From Reyranella sp. (GTDB lineage Bacteria > Pseudomonadota > Alphaproteobacteria > Reyranellales > Reyranellaceae): a stretch of 37,381 nucleotides of DNA. The notes beneath the pieces were generated by a model, which did no database searches, was not told the DNA's origin, and saw only the letters and a list, made by a program, of their open reading frames with translations. The stretch covers positions 1-37,381 of the forward strand of contig JAQSDW010000112.1 of NCBI GenBank assembly GCA_029946105.1, in the 5' to 3' direction. Below, in pieces: positions 16,466 to 25,904 of this stretch. A program made the translations under genes and the position numbers. Position 1 is the stretch's first letter. Each line of letters starts with the position of its first letter.

Positions 16466-17785
16466 ATGGCCAAGACGAAGCGTCGTAGCGTGCTTAAGCT
16501 TGCCGGCGGTGCAGCCGCCGTGTCGATGGGCGGCATGGCCGCCATTCTCGCCACCGGCCGTATGCCGGCCTTCGCCCAGCAACGAACGGTTCACTGGCTC
16601 AAGTGGGTCGACTTCGTGCCGGCCACCGATGCGCTCTTGAAGAAGGAAATGATGCCGGAGGCCGAAAAGGCGCTGGGCATCAAGATCAACCTCGAGACCG
16701 TGAACGGCAACGACCTGCAGCCGCGCATTACCGCCGGCATCCAGTCGGGGGCCGGCGCCGACCTGATCATGTCGTTCAACAGCTATACCCATCTCTACGC
16801 CAACAGCGTGGTCGACGTCAGCGCGATCGCTGAGGAAGTCGGCAAGCGGGAAGGCGGCATCTTGCCGTATGCAAAAGCGATCTGCAGCAACGGCAAGATC
16901 TACATGGGCATGCCCTGGGCGGTGATCGGCGGCATGATCGCCTACCGCAAGTCGTGGTTCGATGAGATCGGCGTTGCCAAGTTCCCCGACACTTGGGACG
17001 GCTATCGCGACGCCGCCAAGAAACTGAAGGCCAAGGGCCGGCCGTTCGGCCAGACGTTGGGTCATACCTTCGGCGACGCACCGGGCTTCACCTACCCGTA
17101 CCTGTGGTCGTGGGGCGGCAAGGAGATCGACGCCAGCGGCAAGGTGGTGCTCAACAGCAAGGAAACCCTTGAATCGATCAAGTTCATGACCGGCCTCTGG
17201 AAGGACGGTATGGACGAGGGCGGCCTCGCCTGGGACGACACCAACAACAACCGTGCGTTCCTGTCGCAGACCATCTCCGCGACCCTGAACGGCGCCTCGA
17301 TCTACATCGAGACCCTGCGCAAGCCCGACCAGTACAAGACGGAAAAGGGCCTGCCGATGAACAAGGACATCCTGCATGCGCCCCTGCCCAAGGGACCTGC
17401 GGGACAGTTCGGCTTCCATCTGCTGCAGTCGAACATGTTGATGAAATATTCGAAGAACCAGGACGCCGCCAAGGAATTCCTGAAGTGGATTCACACCGAG
17501 GCGAACTACAGGAAGTTCTTCGAATCGCAGAAGGGCTTCGCCACGCCATGCACGGCCAAGTGGGAGTCCGACAAGCTGTGGGATGCCGATCCGGTCATGA
17601 CGCCGTACAAGGTGGCGGCGCGTCTCGGCCAGGCCATCGGCAACGCCGGACCGCCCGACGCCAAGGCCCAGGAAGTCCTCTCGAAGTATATCATCACCGA
17701 CATGTACGCCAAGGCGGTCCAGGGCATGCCCGCCGAGGACGCGATGAAGTGGGCCGATGCCGAACTCAAGAAAGTCTACGTCTGA
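16466..17785 (+). CDS. Carbohydrate-type ABC transporter substrate-binding protein (family 1), Tat-like signal
   Basis: This 439-residue periplasmic binding protein is of the maltose/glycerol-3-phosphate type. The N-terminus has a twin-arginine motif (KRRSVLK), a hydrophobic stretch and an AFAQQ cleavage region, so export folded by Tat is likely. The mature part has family marks such as GIQSGAGADLIMSFNSY and AAKEFLKWIHTEANYRKFF. The ATG at 16466 follows GGGAGG; the longer frame from 16439 would place that site inside the gene. Permeases and a MalK-type ATPase follow. The ligand is not evident; a sugar, polyol or polyamine are all possible for this family. Confidence 0.93.
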   Translation: MAKTKRRSVLKLAGGAAAVSMGGMAAILATGRMPAFAQQRTVHWLKWVDFVPATDALLKKEMMPEAEKALGIKINLETVNGNDLQPRITAGIQSGAGADLIMSFNSYTHLYANSVVDVSAIAEEVGKREGGILPYAKAICSNGKIYMGMPWAVIGGMIAYRKSWFDEIGVAKFPDTWDGYRDAAKKLKAKGRPFGQTLGHTFGDAPGFTYPYLWSWGGKEIDASGKVVLNSKETLESIKFMTGLWKDGMDEGGLAWDDTNNNRAFLSQTISATLNGASIYIETLRKPDQYKTEKGLPMNKDILHAPLPKGPAGQFGFHLLQSNMLMKYSKNQDAAKEFLKWIHTEANYRKFFESQKGFATPCTAKWESDKLWDADPVMTPYKVAARLGQAIGNAGPPDAKAQEVLSKYIITDMYAKAVQGMPAEDAMKWADAELKKVYV

Positions 17786-17817
17786 AGCAGGTAAACTGCG
17801 TTTAGGGTAACCCGTCC

Positions 17818-18747
17818 ATGGCGGTGACAGCACTTTCGGCGGCGGAGAGCAAACGGCTCTCCCCGCGGTTGCGTAAGCTTGAGGACGAACGCTGGCTCGC
17901 GATGGCGCTCCTGGCGCCGACCGCCATCCTGCTCGGCCTGTTCATCGCCTATCCCTTTTTCGAGGGCGTTCTGCTGTCACTCAGCAGCACCCGCGTCGGC
18001 GAACCCGGCCATTTCGTCGGGCTGAAGAATTTCTACAAGATCTGGGACGACAGCATCTTCCGCCACACGGTGTGGAACACGTTCTATTACACAGCCGTGA
18101 CGACAGTGTTCAAGCTGGCGCTCGGCCTGTGGCTGGCGATCCTGCTCAACCGGCATTTCAGGGGCAAGGCGATCATCCGTGCCTTCATCCTGCTGCCGTT
18201 CATCATTCCCACGGTGCTCTCGACCTTCGCCTGGAAGTGGATGTTCGATCCGACCTTCAGCGTCATCAACTGGACGCTGTTCCAGCTCGGCCTCATCACC
18301 ACCCGCATCAACTGGCTGGGCGATCCCGATCTCGCGATGACGTCGATCATCATCATCAACATCTGGCGCGGCGTGCCGTTCTTCGCCATCACGCTGCTGG
18401 CCGGCCTTCAGACCATCAGTCCCGAGCTTCACGAGGCCGCCGCCATCGATGGTGCCCGCCCGTGGCAACGCTTCTGGCACGTCACCTGGCCGCTGCTCAT
18501 GCCGGTGACCCTGGTGGTGGTGCTGTTCTCGGTGATCCAGACCTTCGCCGACTTCCAGCTGGTCTACGTCATGACCGGCGGCGGGCCGGCCAACGCCACG
18601 CATCTGTTTGCCACCTATGCCTACCAGCTCGGCATCGGCACCGGCCTGCTATCCGAGGGCGCTGCGATCTCGCTGGCGATGTTCCCGTTCCTCTTCATCA
18701 TCGTGGTCGTGCAGCTGCTCTACATCCGCCGGGTTGAAACCCGATGA
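17818..18747 (+). CDS. Sugar ABC transporter permease, MalF/UgpA type
   Basis: This 309-residue integral membrane protein has six predicted helices after a cytoplasmic N-terminus of about 30 residues. The coupling loop LHEAAAIDGARPWQRFWHVTWPLLMPV carries the EAA motif. The segment FADFQLVYVMTGGGPANATHLFATYAYQ is characteristic of MalF/UgpA permeases. It follows the binding-protein gene by 32 bases and precedes its MalG-type partner by 19. Confidence 0.95.
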   Translation: MAVTALSAAESKRLSPRLRKLEDERWLAMALLAPTAILLGLFIAYPFFEGVLLSLSSTRVGEPGHFVGLKNFYKIWDDSIFRHTVWNTFYYTAVTTVFKLALGLWLAILLNRHFRGKAIIRAFILLPFIIPTVLSTFAWKWMFDPTFSVINWTLFQLGLITTRINWLGDPDLAMTSIIIINIWRGVPFFAITLLAGLQTISPELHEAAAIDGARPWQRFWHVTWPLLMPVTLVVVLFSVIQTFADFQLVYVMTGGGPANATHLFATYAYQLGIGTGLLSEGAAISLAMFPFLFIIVVVQLLYIRRVETR

Positions 18748-18766
18748 ACCCGGAGATCCGCTGACA

Positions 18767-19618
18767 ATGATCGAGGGTGCTCTCTGGAGACGATGGGTCT
18801 TCTACAATATTCCGTTGATCCTGTTCGTCTTCGTCCTGCTGTTTCCGTTCTACTGGATGATCGTCACGACCTTCCGGCCGGACGGCGAGCTCTACCTGCC
18901 GTGGAACGCGCCCAACTACATGCCGTTCTGGACCAACAATCCGACGTTCGAGCACATCCTTTATCTGTTCGAGGAAACCAACTTCGCGCGCTGGATGCTG
19001 AACACGATGTTCATCGCGCTGGTGTCGACGGTGATCTCGCTGTTCTGCGGCGTGCTGGCAGGCTATGCGCTGGCCCGCCTCAACTTCCCCTATGCAGGCG
19101 GCATGGGTACGGCGATCTTCATCACCTACCTGGTGCCGCAGACGCTGTTGTTCATCCCGCTGGCGGAGATCATCCGGAATTTCCAGCTCGGCGACACGCC
19201 GTGGGCGCTGATCCTGACCTATCCGACGTTCCTGATCCCGTTCTGCACCTGGCTGATGATGGGTTATTTCAAGGCCATCCCGAAGGAACTCGAGGAGTGC
19301 GCCCGCATCGACGGCGCCTCGCGCTGGAAGGCGATGGTCTACATCATCATTCCGGTCGCGGTGCCCGGCATCCTGTCGTCGGGCATCATCGCCTTCACGC
19401 TGTCGTGGAACGAGTTCATCTACGCCCTGGTCTTCCTGTCCTCGCCGGACCAGAAGACCGTCCCCGTCGGCGTCACCTCGGAGCTGATCCGCGGCGACGT
19501 ATTCTTCTGGGGGCCGCTTATGGCCGGCGCCCTGCTGGGCTCGATTCCTGTGGCGATCGTCTATTCATTCTTCGTCGAACATTACGTTGCGGGCCTGACT
19601 GGCTCGGTCAAGGGGTAG
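18767..19618 (+). CDS. Sugar ABC transporter permease, MalG/UgpE type
   Basis: This 283-residue membrane protein forms the channel with the preceding permease. It starts with the WYN-type N-terminal helix (PLILFVFVLLFPFYWMIVTTF) and carries the EAA loop LEECARIDGASRWKAMVYIIIPVAVPG and the LSWNEFIYALVFL helix typical of MalG/UgpE. The ATG at 18767 has GGAGAT nine bases upstream. The frame from 18608 is overlap only. The ATPase gene starts six bases after its stop. Confidence 0.95.
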   Translation: MIEGALWRRWVFYNIPLILFVFVLLFPFYWMIVTTFRPDGELYLPWNAPNYMPFWTNNPTFEHILYLFEETNFARWMLNTMFIALVSTVISLFCGVLAGYALARLNFPYAGGMGTAIFITYLVPQTLLFIPLAEIIRNFQLGDTPWALILTYPTFLIPFCTWLMMGYFKAIPKELEECARIDGASRWKAMVYIIIPVAVPGILSSGIIAFTLSWNEFIYALVFLSSPDQKTVPVGVTSELIRGDVFFWGPLMAGALLGSIPVAIVYSFFVEHYVAGLTGSVKG

Positions 19619-19624
19619 CGCGTC

Positions 19625-20716
<1,092 letters not shown>

Positions 20717-20718
20717 CC

Positions 20719-21588
20719 TTACGGCGTGGGCCCGACCCACGTCTCCAGCGCATCCCACTTGGTCTTGCGCTGCTCCTCGCGCGGCTTCTTGAAGTCGTGG
20801 CCGAACGGGGCGGTGTCGAACGATCCGTAGGTCGGATTGGCGATCATCAGCCACTGGCGACCCCAGTAGGCCATGTCGGAGTCGAAGGCCTTCGCGCGCT
20901 CGGCCTCACTGGTGCGGTAGCGATCGTCGAAGTCGCCAAAATTGTCGCCGATGTTGAGGAGAACGCGGTAGTCCTTGGTGATCACGGCGCGACGCGTGCC
21001 CTTGGCGCTGCCCCACTCCGGCTTGCCATTCTGCATCAGGAACGTGTTGACGTTGCCGCCCATCGGAAAGCCGAGCTTGGCCATGTTCTCGCGTGTGTCC
21101 TTCTCGGTCTCGGCCCCGCGGTTGGTGATGTAGAACACCTTCACGCCTTTGGAATCGGCATATTTGGTGAATTCGACAGCGCCTGGGATCGCCGTCGAGA
21201 CCTGGGCGGCGCAGAACTGGTTCCAGGTCTTGGTGCTGAAGGTCTGGTTGTTCTTCAGCATCCAGACCTGATAGCGCGAGTTGTCGACCAGCGTCTCGTC
21301 GACGTCGAGGACCACGGCCGGCGGCAGGGCCTGATAGTCGCCCTTCTGCTCAACCGGCGCCGCCGTCCAATTCTTGTCGGCCAGCGCCTCGTCGAGCCGC
21401 ATGCGTGCCAGCGCGAAGACGGTGAGCGCGTTGCCCCTGTATTCGACCGACCGCTGGGTCCACAGCGTCGCCAGTAGCATGTCGTTGGGCGGCGAGACAT
21501 CCTGGGCCCGCACCACGCCGGACGACAGGCCCGACGACAGGATTGCGCCGACGGCAGCGCCCAGCACCAGGAAGCTCCTTGCGATCAT
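20719..21588 (-). CDS. Exported HAD-family acid phosphatase (class B / e(P4)-like 5'-nucleotidase)
   Basis: This 289-residue protein is a HAD phosphatase with VVLDVDETLVDN: nucleophile Asp95 and Asp97, with the Thr99 that follows. Later acidic residues occur in NIGDNFGDFDDR. Proteins of the e(P4)/class C type dephosphorylate nucleotides outside the cell membrane. The N-terminus is a signal peptide (residues 1-28, AxA-like VRA end) but has no lipobox cysteine, so it should be soluble and periplasmic rather than a lipoprotein. It is the last gene of the nucleoside operon, overlapping the deaminase stop by ATGA. It would supply nucleosides for the importer. Confidence 0.9.
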   Translation of the reverse strand: MIARSFLVLGAAVGAILSSGLSSGVVRAQDVSPPNDMLLATLWTQRSVEYRGNALTVFALARMRLDEALADKNWTAAPVEQKGDYQALPPAVVLDVDETLVDNSRYQVWMLKNNQTFSTKTWNQFCAAQVSTAIPGAVEFTKYADSKGVKVFYITNRGAETEKDTRENMAKLGFPMGGNVNTFLMQNGKPEWGSAKGTRRAVITKDYRVLLNIGDNFGDFDDRYRTSEAERAKAFDSDMAYWGRQWLMIANPTYGSFDTAPFGHDFKKPREEQRKTKWDALETWVGPTP

Positions 21589-22544
21589 GGCCCGATCTCC
21601 CTCAACAGTTTCCGTTTGGTCGCCTCATCCGCGAACGAAGCGCCCATCGCCGTCCGCGCGATATGCCTCAGTGCCGCCGGGTCGAGACCCGCCTTGTCGT
21701 ATTCGTTGCCGAGAGTCGTATGAAAAAACGGCGGATCGTCGGAATTGAGGGTGACGGCAACGCCTGCATCGATCAAGCGGTGCAACGGATGGGAGGCCCG
21801 GTCGGGATACAGTCCCAAGGCGACGTTGCTGCCCGGGCAGACCTCGAGAACCGTACCGCGCCGCGCCAGTTCCGCCATCAAGGCGGGATCGTCGGCCGAC
21901 CGCACGCCATGGCCGATCCGCGTCACCGGCAAGGCCTCGATCGAGGCCCAGACGCTTTCCGGCCCGAGGACTTCGCCGGCATGGACGGTGCAGCCGTAGC
22001 CCTGCTCGTGCGCCAGCCGGTAGGCCGGCGCGAAATCGGCCGGCGTGAATTTCGCCTCGTCGCCGCCCATGCCGAAGCCCACGACATAGCGATGCGGTTC
22101 AGTGACCATACCCTGCACCATCGCCAGGGCGCGCTCGGGCCCGAGATGGCGGATGCAGATGATGATGATGCGTCCGACGATCCCGAATTCGCGCTCGGCC
22201 CGGTCGATGCCTTCGGCCAGCGCCTCGAGCCAGGCCACGTAGGAAATGCCCAACGCCGCCGGTCGTTCGGGCGAACAGAATATTTCCACGTAGACCGCCC
22301 CTTCGCGCGCCGCACCGGCGAGGTAGGCATAGATGATGTCGCCGAAGTCCCTGGGGTGACGCAGCACGGCGCAGACGCGATCGTAGGCAGCGAGGAAGCT
22401 CAGGAAGTCGTGCCACACATAGTGGCCGTCGGGGCCGAACAGGCCTTTGGGAAGCTCGAGGCCGTTGCGGGCCGCCAGCTCGCGCGCGAGGGCGGGCGCG
22501 ATCGATCCCTCGAGATGGCAGTGCAGTTCGACCTTGGGGATCAC
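21585..22544 (-). CDS. add: Adenosine deaminase family protein
   Basis: This 319-residue amidohydrolase converts adenosine to inosine (adenine deaminases are close relatives). Zinc and catalytic residues are visible: His8 and His10 in HCHLEGS, His188 and Glu191 in VHAGE, His212 in GHGV, and Asp269/Asp270 in LNSDDPPFF. It is cytoplasmic with no signal. The start is a GTG overlapping the upstream gene's stop (GTGA), a mark of coupled translation in this operon. Purine nucleoside phosphorylase from the same transcript would take the product. Substrate choice between adenosine and adenine is not settled by sequence alone. Confidence 0.9.
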   Translation of the reverse strand: MIPKVELHCHLEGSIAPALARELAARNGLELPKGLFGPDGHYVWHDFLSFLAAYDRVCAVLRHPRDFGDIIYAYLAGAAREGAVYVEIFCSPERPAALGISYVAWLEALAEGIDRAEREFGIVGRIIIICIRHLGPERALAMVQGMVTEPHRYVVGFGMGGDEAKFTPADFAPAYRLAHEQGYGCTVHAGEVLGPESVWASIEALPVTRIGHGVRSADDPALMAELARRGTVLEVCPGSNVALGLYPDRASHPLHRLIDAGVAVTLNSDDPPFFHTTLGNEYDKAGLDPAALRHIARTAMGASFADEATKRKLLREIGP

Positions 22545-23353
22545 GCAAAACCTCGCAGTGGCAGGTCCGGCCGTTGCAGCCAGTTGTCCGCTGGATATTC
22601 AGCCCTGCCGTCGATCAGATGCAAGGCATAGGCGTGACGGGCCCGCGACGAGCGATTGGGGGCGCTGGCATGCGGCAGCAGGCCATGCAGGACCACCAGC
22701 GTGCCGCGCCGCGCTTCGATCGCCACCGGCGTGACGGAGGGCCATGGCGTGGTGTCCAGCATATGGGTGACCATCCGGCCGTGCTCGCGCAGGAAGCGCT
22801 CGCGCAACGGGCCACGATGGGCGCCCGGCAGCGCCATCAGGCAGCCGTTGTCCTGGCCGGCATCGTCGAGGGCGATCCAGAAGCCGGTCACGGTCGAGGG
22901 CCGCGTATGCAAATAGGTCGCGTCCTGGTGCCAGCCGACCTCGGCGCCGATATGGGGCTGCTTGAAGAGATACATGGATTGCAACAGCAGCGGCTGGGCG
23001 AAGCCAAGTGCCTGTGCCAGCCCGGCCAGCCGCGGGTGGCGCGAAATGCGGTCGAAGACGGGATCGAGGTCGTGCAGCGCGTGGCCGATCTTGTTCAGGG
23101 CCAGCGACACCGGTTGGTCCGTCGCCTGCTCCTCGAAGAAGAAGTTGATCGCACCGCCCGATTCCTGGAAGTAGCGGTCGCGGGCGTGGCCATCGTCGCG
23201 GGCCGAAAAGACCGTGCGCTCCGGGCCGGGAACGAAGCCGGCCACCAGTTCCGCCGCCCGCGCCTGCAGGGCATCGCAGTCGGACGGTGGCAAAAAGCCT
23301 TCCAGCACGAGAAAGCCGTCGCGCTCGTACGCCGCCAGGTCGGGGGCGTTCAC
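22541..23353 (-). CDS. Phytanoyl-CoA dioxygenase (PhyH) family protein
   Basis: This 270-residue Fe(II)/2-oxoglutarate oxygenase has the facial triad His142/Asp144 (GWHQDATYLHT) and His228 (LLPHASAPNRSS). An arginine near 237-239 probably binds 2-oxoglutarate. The segment GFWIALDDAGQDNGCLMALPGAH is standard for PhyH proteins. It hydroxylates an unknown substrate in the cytoplasm. The GTG start at 23353 overlaps the deoA stop (GTGA) and has AGGAGG upstream. Its place between deoA and add suggests a nucleoside, base or pentose substrate rather than phytanoyl-CoA, but that is inference. Confidence 0.9.
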   Translation of the reverse strand: MNAPDLAAYERDGFLVLEGFLPPSDCDALQARAAELVAGFVPGPERTVFSARDDGHARDRYFQESGGAINFFFEEQATDQPVSLALNKIGHALHDLDPVFDRISRHPRLAGLAQALGFAQPLLLQSMYLFKQPHIGAEVGWHQDATYLHTRPSTVTGFWIALDDAGQDNGCLMALPGAHRGPLRERFLREHGRMVTHMLDTTPWPSVTPVAIEARRGTLVVLHGLLPHASAPNRSSRARHAYALHLIDGRAEYPADNWLQRPDLPLRGFA

Positions 23354-24702
23354 CGGCCCTCCTGGTCCAGGGCGACCTGCTCGAGGGTGACGCGCTCCAT
23401 GACGACCGGCCGAGAGGTCGCTGCAGGGTCGCCGATGCGGATGGCCGCACGTACCAGGGCGATGGCCGCATCGGCCTCGGTCTCGCTCGCGGCATGGACG
23501 ATGCAGAGCGGGTTGCCGGCGCGGATCGGCACGCCGACGTCCGTCATCTCGCCGAGGCCGACGGAGGTATCGATCGCATCGTCGGCATGGGAACGGCCGC
23601 CACCCAGCGCTACCACGGCGATGCCGACCTGGCGGGCGTTCATGCCAACGATGTGCCCCGACCGCTCGGCGGTGCACGGCTTGATCACCGGCGCCCGCGA
23701 CAGGTAGCGGCCGGAGTGCTCCAGGAAATCGGTGGGCCCGCCCAGCGCCGACACCATGCGGGCAAAGACCTCGGCCGCCCGTCCGTCGGCCAATACCGTC
23801 TCCGCCCTCGCACGGCCGGCGGCCGCGGTGGGCACGAGAGCGCCGAGCACCAGCATCTCGCCGGCAAGCGCCATCGTCACCTCGTGAAGACGCGGCTCGC
23901 GCGTACCCTCGCCCGTCAGATAGGCCACTGTCTCCGCGATCTCGAGGGCGTTACCGACATCGCGGCCCAGCACCTGATCCATGTCGGTGATCAGCGCGAT
24001 GGTGGGAAGGCCCGCCTGGTTGGCCACGGAAACGAGGCTTTGCGCCAGGTCGCGCGCCATTGGCTCGGTATCGCAGAACGCCCCGGAACCGCATTTGACG
24101 TCCATCACCAGCCCGTCGAGACCGGCGGCGATCTTCTTCGACAGGATCGAACTCACCAGCAGCGGAATCGACTCGACGCTGCCGGTGACGTCGCGAATTG
24201 CATAGAGGCGCCGATCTGCCGGGGCCAGATCGTCGGTCTGGCCGATCACCGCGCAGCCGACTTCGCGGACGACCCGGCGGAAGGTCGCAATGTCGGGCTG
24301 GGTTTGGTAGCCCGAGATCGACGACAGTTTGTCGAGCGTGCCGCCCGTATGGCCAAGGCCACGGCCGGAGATCATGGGTACGAAGCCGCCGCACGCCGCC
24401 ACGATCGGCGCCAGCATCAGGCTCACCTTGTCGCCGACACCGCCGCTCGAATGCTTGTCGATCACGGGTCCGGGCAGGGCAAGGTCGCGCCAGTCGAGCG
24501 TGATGCCTGAGCGGGCGAGACCGAGCGTGAGCGCCACGCGTTCCGGTACGGTCATGCCGCGGAAGAACACCGACATGGCGAACGAGGCCACCTGGCCTTC
24601 GCTCAAGCCGCCGTCATGGATGCCCTGGACGATGGCAGCGATTTCGCCGGCCGAGAGTTCGTGCCCGTCGCGTTTTCGGCGGATGATCTCCTGCGGCAGC
24701 AT
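23350..24702 (-). CDS. deoA: Thymidine/pyrimidine-nucleoside phosphorylase
   Basis: This 450-residue enzyme splits thymidine or other pyrimidine nucleosides with phosphate into base and pentose-1-phosphate. The family signature lies in DKHSSGGVGDKVSLMLAPIV and SGRGLGHTGGTLDKLSS (about residues 82-127). The three-domain layout and length match DeoA. The N-terminus MLPQEIIRRKRDGHELS is standard. It sits five bases after the purine phosphorylase and is coupled to the dioxygenase. Released pyrimidine bases could go on to the dihydropyrimidinase encoded at the operon head. Confidence 0.95.
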   Translation of the reverse strand: MLPQEIIRRKRDGHELSAGEIAAIVQGIHDGGLSEGQVASFAMSVFFRGMTVPERVALTLGLARSGITLDWRDLALPGPVIDKHSSGGVGDKVSLMLAPIVAACGGFVPMISGRGLGHTGGTLDKLSSISGYQTQPDIATFRRVVREVGCAVIGQTDDLAPADRRLYAIRDVTGSVESIPLLVSSILSKKIAAGLDGLVMDVKCGSGAFCDTEPMARDLAQSLVSVANQAGLPTIALITDMDQVLGRDVGNALEIAETVAYLTGEGTREPRLHEVTMALAGEMLVLGALVPTAAAGRARAETVLADGRAAEVFARMVSALGGPTDFLEHSGRYLSRAPVIKPCTAERSGHIVGMNARQVGIAVVALGGGRSHADDAIDTSVGLGEMTDVGVPIRAGNPLCIVHAASETEADAAIALVRAAIRIGDPAATSRPVVMERVTLEQVALDQEGR

Positions 24703-24707
24703 GATGC

Positions 24708-25496
24708 CTAGGCGTACTGCTCGAGGAAGGCCCGCAGCAGGCGGCGCATCCTGTCTTCCGACTCGCGCGCCACGGCAAGCGTCTGGTCATGGCCGAGCTT
24801 GTCGCGGCTGAGGCCTGCCGCATAATTGGTCATCAGCGAGAGCGCCGCGACCCTGAGCCCGGCCCGGCGCGCCAGGATCGTCTCCGGCACGGTCGACATG
24901 CCCACGGCATCGGCCCCAAGCACGCGCGCGGCGCGAATCTCGGCCGGCGTCTCGAAACTGGGACCGCTGAACCAGATATAGACCCCGTCGTGGCAGAGAA
25001 TGTTGGCGCTCCTTGCCACCGTCAGCATCTGCGCCACCAGCTTGGGATCGTAGGCGTCGACCATGTCGACGAACCGGCCGTCGCCGCTCTCGCCGAACAG
25101 CGGATTGACCCCGGTGAAGTTGATGTGGTCGGTGATCGCCATCGCCGAGCCCGGTGGCATGTCGAGCCGCAGGCTGCCGGCGGCGTTGGTCAGCAGCAGC
25201 GTCTCGCAACCGATGCCGGCCAGGGTATCGATGGCGCCCTTCATTTCATCGGCACGGCCGCGTTCGTAGTAGTGCGCACGGCCTTGCATGACCGCGACCG
25301 GTGTCGGGCCGACATGGCCCAGCACCAGCTTGCCGGCATGGCTGCCCACGGTGGTCTGCGGAAAGCCCGGCAGGTCGCCGTAGGCGATGCTGGCGATCGT
25401 CTTGACGTCGGCCGCGAAGCCGCCGAGCCCCGATCCCAGCACGATGGCGACCTTCGGCTGGAAGCCCGGCGCTGCGCGGGCGATCTCATCGCTCAT
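24708..25496 (-). CDS. Purine nucleoside phosphorylase (trimeric type)
   Basis: This 262-residue enzyme phosphorolyses inosine, guanosine and their deoxy forms. Phosphate binding is seen in VLGSGLGGF (residues 19-27) and in MQGRAHYYERG. Purine-site segments are GPSFETPAEIRAA and VGMSTVPETILARRAG, with LMTNYAAGLS containing the Asn of trimeric PNPs. The ATG at 25496 overlaps the cytidine deaminase stop by ATGA; the longer frame to 25754 is overlap only. It takes the inosine made by the adenosine deaminase. Confidence 0.95.
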   Translation of the reverse strand: MSDEIARAAPGFQPKVAIVLGSGLGGFAADVKTIASIAYGDLPGFPQTTVGSHAGKLVLGHVGPTPVAVMQGRAHYYERGRADEMKGAIDTLAGIGCETLLLTNAAGSLRLDMPPGSAMAITDHINFTGVNPLFGESGDGRFVDMVDAYDPKLVAQMLTVARSANILCHDGVYIWFSGPSFETPAEIRAARVLGADAVGMSTVPETILARRAGLRVAALSLMTNYAAGLSRDKLGHDQTLAVARESEDRMRRLLRAFLEQYA

Positions 25497-25903
25497 GGCG
25501 TGCCGATAGGGTGTTGGCCGATATGATGCGGACCGAAGGAGAGCGGCAGGAGCTGGCCCAGGCTCACCGTACGGTGCAGGCCGTCGGGACCACAGAGATG
25601 AATCGGCAGGTCGTCGCCCGCGAACTCGCGCAGCTTCTGGCGGCAGCCGCCGCAGGGCGTGATGACCTCGGGGCCAGGGCCGATGACGACGCATTCCAGG
25701 AGGCGCTTCTGGCCGGCCGCCACCATCGCGGCGATGGCCGAGGCCTCGGCGCACAGGCCCTCGGGATAGGATGCATTCTCGACATTGCAGCCGCCGTGGA
25801 TCGAGCCGTCGGCGGCGCGCACTGCCGCGCCGACATGGAACTTCGAATAGGGCGCATGGGCGCGCAGCATCATCCGGCGCGCCAAATGAAGCAGGTCATC
25901 CAT
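25493..25903 (-). CDS. cdd: Cytidine deaminase
   Basis: This 136-residue small tetrameric deaminase turns cytidine and deoxycytidine into uridine forms. Zinc ligands are Cys51 (in LCAEASA, with catalytic Glu53), Cys84 and Cys87 (TPCGGC). The ATG at 25903 is preferred over the GTG at 25930: it lies just past the permease stop and has an AGAAAGAG site, while the GTG would overlap the permease. The C-terminus (LPLSFGPHHIG) is intact. The uridine formed is a substrate for the pyrimidine phosphorylase downstream. Confidence 0.94.
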   Translation of the reverse strand: MDDLLHLARRMMLRAHAPYSKFHVGAAVRAADGSIHGGCNVENASYPEGLCAEASAIAAMVAAGQKRLLECVVIGPGPEVITPCGGCRQKLREFAGDDLPIHLCGPDGLHRTVSLGQLLPLSFGPHHIGQHPIGTP

Positions 25904-25904
25904 A

